DNA from: DMER64 sp964554535
GTDB lineage: Bacteria; Bacteroidota; Bacteroidia; Bacteroidales; UBA932
Length of the DNA stretch: 23,875 nt
Direction of reading: 5' to 3'
NCBI GenBank assembly: GCA_964554535.1
Contig: CAZKPB010000026.1
Span: forward strand, 1 to 23,875
Shown: positions 22,670 through 23,875 of the stretch, in pieces
Layout: every line of letters begins with the position of its first letter
Position numbering within the stretch: position 1 is the stretch's first letter
Translations under genes and position numbers: made by a program
Notes under the pieces: model-generated
Told to the model about the DNA's origin: nothing
Databases searched by the model: none
Seen by the model: only the letters and a program-made list of their open reading frames with translations

Positions 22670-23422
22670 TTACTGTACTTGTATCTTATATATTTTGGGC
22701 CAGTTCTTTCCGGTAACCCAGATGCTGCGGGTGGCGGGATCGTAGGCTATGCCGTTGAGCACGTCCGTATTGGAGGTCCGTAAAGAGGCGGGCAATATGT
22801 TTTTGAGGTCCAGGGTACCCAGTACGGTACCGTCTTTGGGGTCAATGCGTACTATCAAGTCGCTGGTATAGATGTTGGCCCATATTTCTCCTTCTATGTA
22901 TTCCAGTTCGTTAAGGTAATCCACGGGGTTGCCGTTAAGGGTTACGGTTACGGTGCGTTGGGGAATCATGGTGTCGGGTTGCATGAAGTACAGGGTGGAG
23001 GTCCCGTCACTCAGGATCAGTTGTTTGCCGTCGGTGGTAAGGCCCCAGCCTTCGGTAGCGTAGCGCAGGCGTCCCAGGGGTTTGAAGGTTTTGGCGTCGT
23101 AAACGAAGCAGGTGTTTTCTTCCCAGGTGAGTTGGTAGATGCGTCCGTTGAGCAAGCAGGTTCCTTCTCCAAAGAAGGTGCGGTCCAGCGATTGGGAGAG
23201 GACTATTTGTCCGGTACGCATTTCCACTTTGGCCATGAGGGAGCGGCCGTACTGGCCGGTGCTTTCGTAGAAAAAGCCGTCATGGTAGAAGAATCCCTGG
23301 GTATATGAGGTCGTGTAATGCGGGAGGACTTCCAGTACTTTGTATGTATGGCGCTTTACCGGAGCAAAGGCGCAAGCGGTGAGCCAGAAGGCCATAATAC
23401 TTATACGGATTAGTTGTTTCAT
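22670..23422 (-). CDS. Glutaminyl-peptide cyclotransferase (plant/bacterial type), lipoprotein
   Basis: This 250-residue protein belongs to the beta-propeller glutamine cyclotransferases, which convert N-terminal Gln (or free Gln) to pyroglutamate with release of ammonia. Family motifs are SYTQGFFY (39-46), ESTGQYG (53-59), FGEGTCLL (84-91), EGWGLTTDG (124-132), LNELEYI (170-176) and VLNGIAYD (221-228). The start at 23422 (MKQLIRISIM) gives a short signal sequence ending in the lipobox LTAC, with lipidated Cys17, so the enzyme should be anchored in the envelope. In Bacteroidota, SPI cleavage often exposes N-terminal Gln, so a periplasmic cyclase has abundant targets. It is monocistronic with a -7 box at 23466-23473. 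Confidence 0.92.
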   Translation of the reverse strand: MKQLIRISIMAFWLTACAFAPVKRHTYKVLEVLPHYTTSYTQGFFYHDGFFYESTGQYGRSLMAKVEMRTGQIVLSQSLDRTFFGEGTCLLNGRIYQLTWEENTCFVYDAKTFKPLGRLRYATEGWGLTTDGKQLILSDGTSTLYFMQPDTMIPQRTVTVTLNGNPVDYLNELEYIEGEIWANIYTSDLIVRIDPKDGTVLGTLDLKNILPASLRTSNTDVLNGIAYDPATRSIWVTGKNWPKIYKIQVQ

Positions 23423-23465
23423 ACTTTTGGGTTTTGCAAATTGTGTGCCTTGCAAAGGGGCAGGA

Positions 23466-23473
23466 CAAAGATA
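23466..23473 (-). promoter_or_regulatory. -7 box for the glutaminyl cyclase gene
   Basis: The minus strand reads TATCTTTG, a full match to TAnnTTTG, 43 bases before the ATG at 23422. The leader between holds two TTGCAAA words (23434-23440 and 23450-23456, plus-strand spelling) 16 bases apart. No clear -33 element is seen. Confidence 0.55.
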
Positions 23474-23514
23474 CGTATTTTTTGGATTTGGCGGATGCGG
23501 GATGCTGTGCAGGT

Positions 23515-23591
23515 GACGGCAGCCCCGGGGGAGCACCGGAGGTGCCGGAGGTTGTTGTGAATGGTCATTCGCCGGCGGGTTGGCGCTCGAA
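23515..23591 (+). repeat. Interspersed GC-rich repeat, diverged copy C
   Basis: This is a degenerate version of copies B and D. It keeps GTTGTGAATGGTCATTCGC and GGGTTGGCGCTCGAA, and a shortened GC-rich front. It ends before the CCGCTCCTTTTA portion and the terminal hairpin. The GTGAAT-N4-ATTCGC mini-hairpin is preserved with a changed loop (GGTC in place of TGTC). The following stretch, 23592-23703, is T-rich then mixed, and holds no gene or feature I can name. Confidence 0.7.
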
Positions 23592-23703
23592 GGTATTCTT
23601 TTTCTTGTATGGATTTCTTTTTGTGTGTCTATGTCATTTGTACAGGTGCGTTTCCAGTAATTGCGGCCTACACACGACGGTCATGGTAAAAGCGCGTGGG
23701 ATT

Positions 23704-23754
23704 CTCAGTGGGTTTACCCGCGTAGTGGGTTTACCTGCGTAGTGGGTTTACCTG
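23704..23754. repeat. 17-bp tandem repeat, three units
   Basis: CGTAGTGGGTTTACCTG occurs at 23721-23737 and again at 23738-23754, preceded by a third unit (23704-23720) with three differences. The array runs directly into repeat copy D at 23755. Three units without spacers rule out a CRISPR array; a minisatellite next to the interspersed element fits best. Confidence 0.85.
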
Positions 23755-23875
23755 CGCCGGCGGCAGCAGCCCCCGCGCAGCACCGGCGGCAGGGGAGGTC
23801 GTTGTGAATTGTCATTCGCTGACGGGTTGGCGCTCGAACCGCTCCTTTTAGCCGTGTCCCCGCTACGCGGTGCCC
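23755..23875 (+). repeat. Interspersed GC-rich repeat, copy D (runs off window end)
   Basis: This is the most complete plus-strand copy. Bases 23755-23850 match copy B in inverted orientation at about 94% by eye. It contains CCGGCGGCAG twice (23757-23766 and 23784-23793), the GTGAAT-TGTC-ATTCGC mini-hairpin, and after CCGCTCCTTTTA the start of the terminal hairpin (CCGC-TAC-GCGG tip at 23860-23870), which is cut by the window edge. No gene is visible in 23423-23875. Confidence 0.85.

Noticed and set aside
23704..23754. CRISPR array
   Set aside because: The three 17-base units are directly adjacent with no spacers, and no cas gene is nearby.

Overview
The window looks like a chromosomal segment of a Bacteroidales bacterium (phylum Bacteroidota). 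Supporting signs are several TAnnTTTG-type -7 promoter boxes, a fused FeoA-FeoB iron transporter, a PiT phosphate transporter with a large cytoplasmic tail, long FtsX-type permeases, a TonB-dependent thiamine receptor with PnuT, and two secreted glycosidases. The coding DNA is moderately GC-rich. I cannot name the genus from sequence alone.

Layout. Positions 1-348 hold no gene; they carry two copies of a GC-rich interspersed repeat and a long hairpin. On the minus strand follow a low-molecular-weight protein tyrosine phosphatase (349-798), a small AT-rich lipoprotein gene with its own terminator (945-1370), and a tightly packed apparent operon read feoAB > small Cys-rich FeoB partner > class 3 aldehyde dehydrogenase > GH29 fucosidase (6872 down to 1497). 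Divergent from feoAB, on the plus strand, are a PhoB-like response regulator (6937-7704) and a PiT phosphate transporter (7806-10064); between them sits a Pho-box-like 11-bp direct repeat.

The plus strand then carries a putative ABC export system. It has one permease (10178-12562), then an ATPase (12739-13413) and two more permeases (13445-15781, 15793-18138). The gap before the ATPase holds a strong sigma-54 (-24/-12) promoter candidate and an upstream palindrome that could be an enhancer-binding-protein site. Convergent to this, on the minus strand, are a TPP riboswitch, a TonB-dependent receptor and PnuT (a thiamine uptake operon), followed by a GH51 arabinofuranosidase. Upstream of the riboswitch is a glutaminyl cyclase lipoprotein gene. 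The last 450 bases hold no gene but contain a 17-bp tandem repeat and two more copies of the interspersed repeat.

How the genes work together. Two nutrient circuits can be read directly: phosphate (regulator, predicted operator, transporter) and thiamine (riboswitch, outer-membrane receptor, inner-membrane transporter). The ABC module is probably a sigma-54-controlled envelope exporter or lipoprotein/antimicrobial-response system whose adaptor, outer-membrane channel and activator are not in this window. The most unusual non-coding signal is the interspersed structured repeat at both ends of the window, with a compensatory base-pair change in its terminal hairpin.
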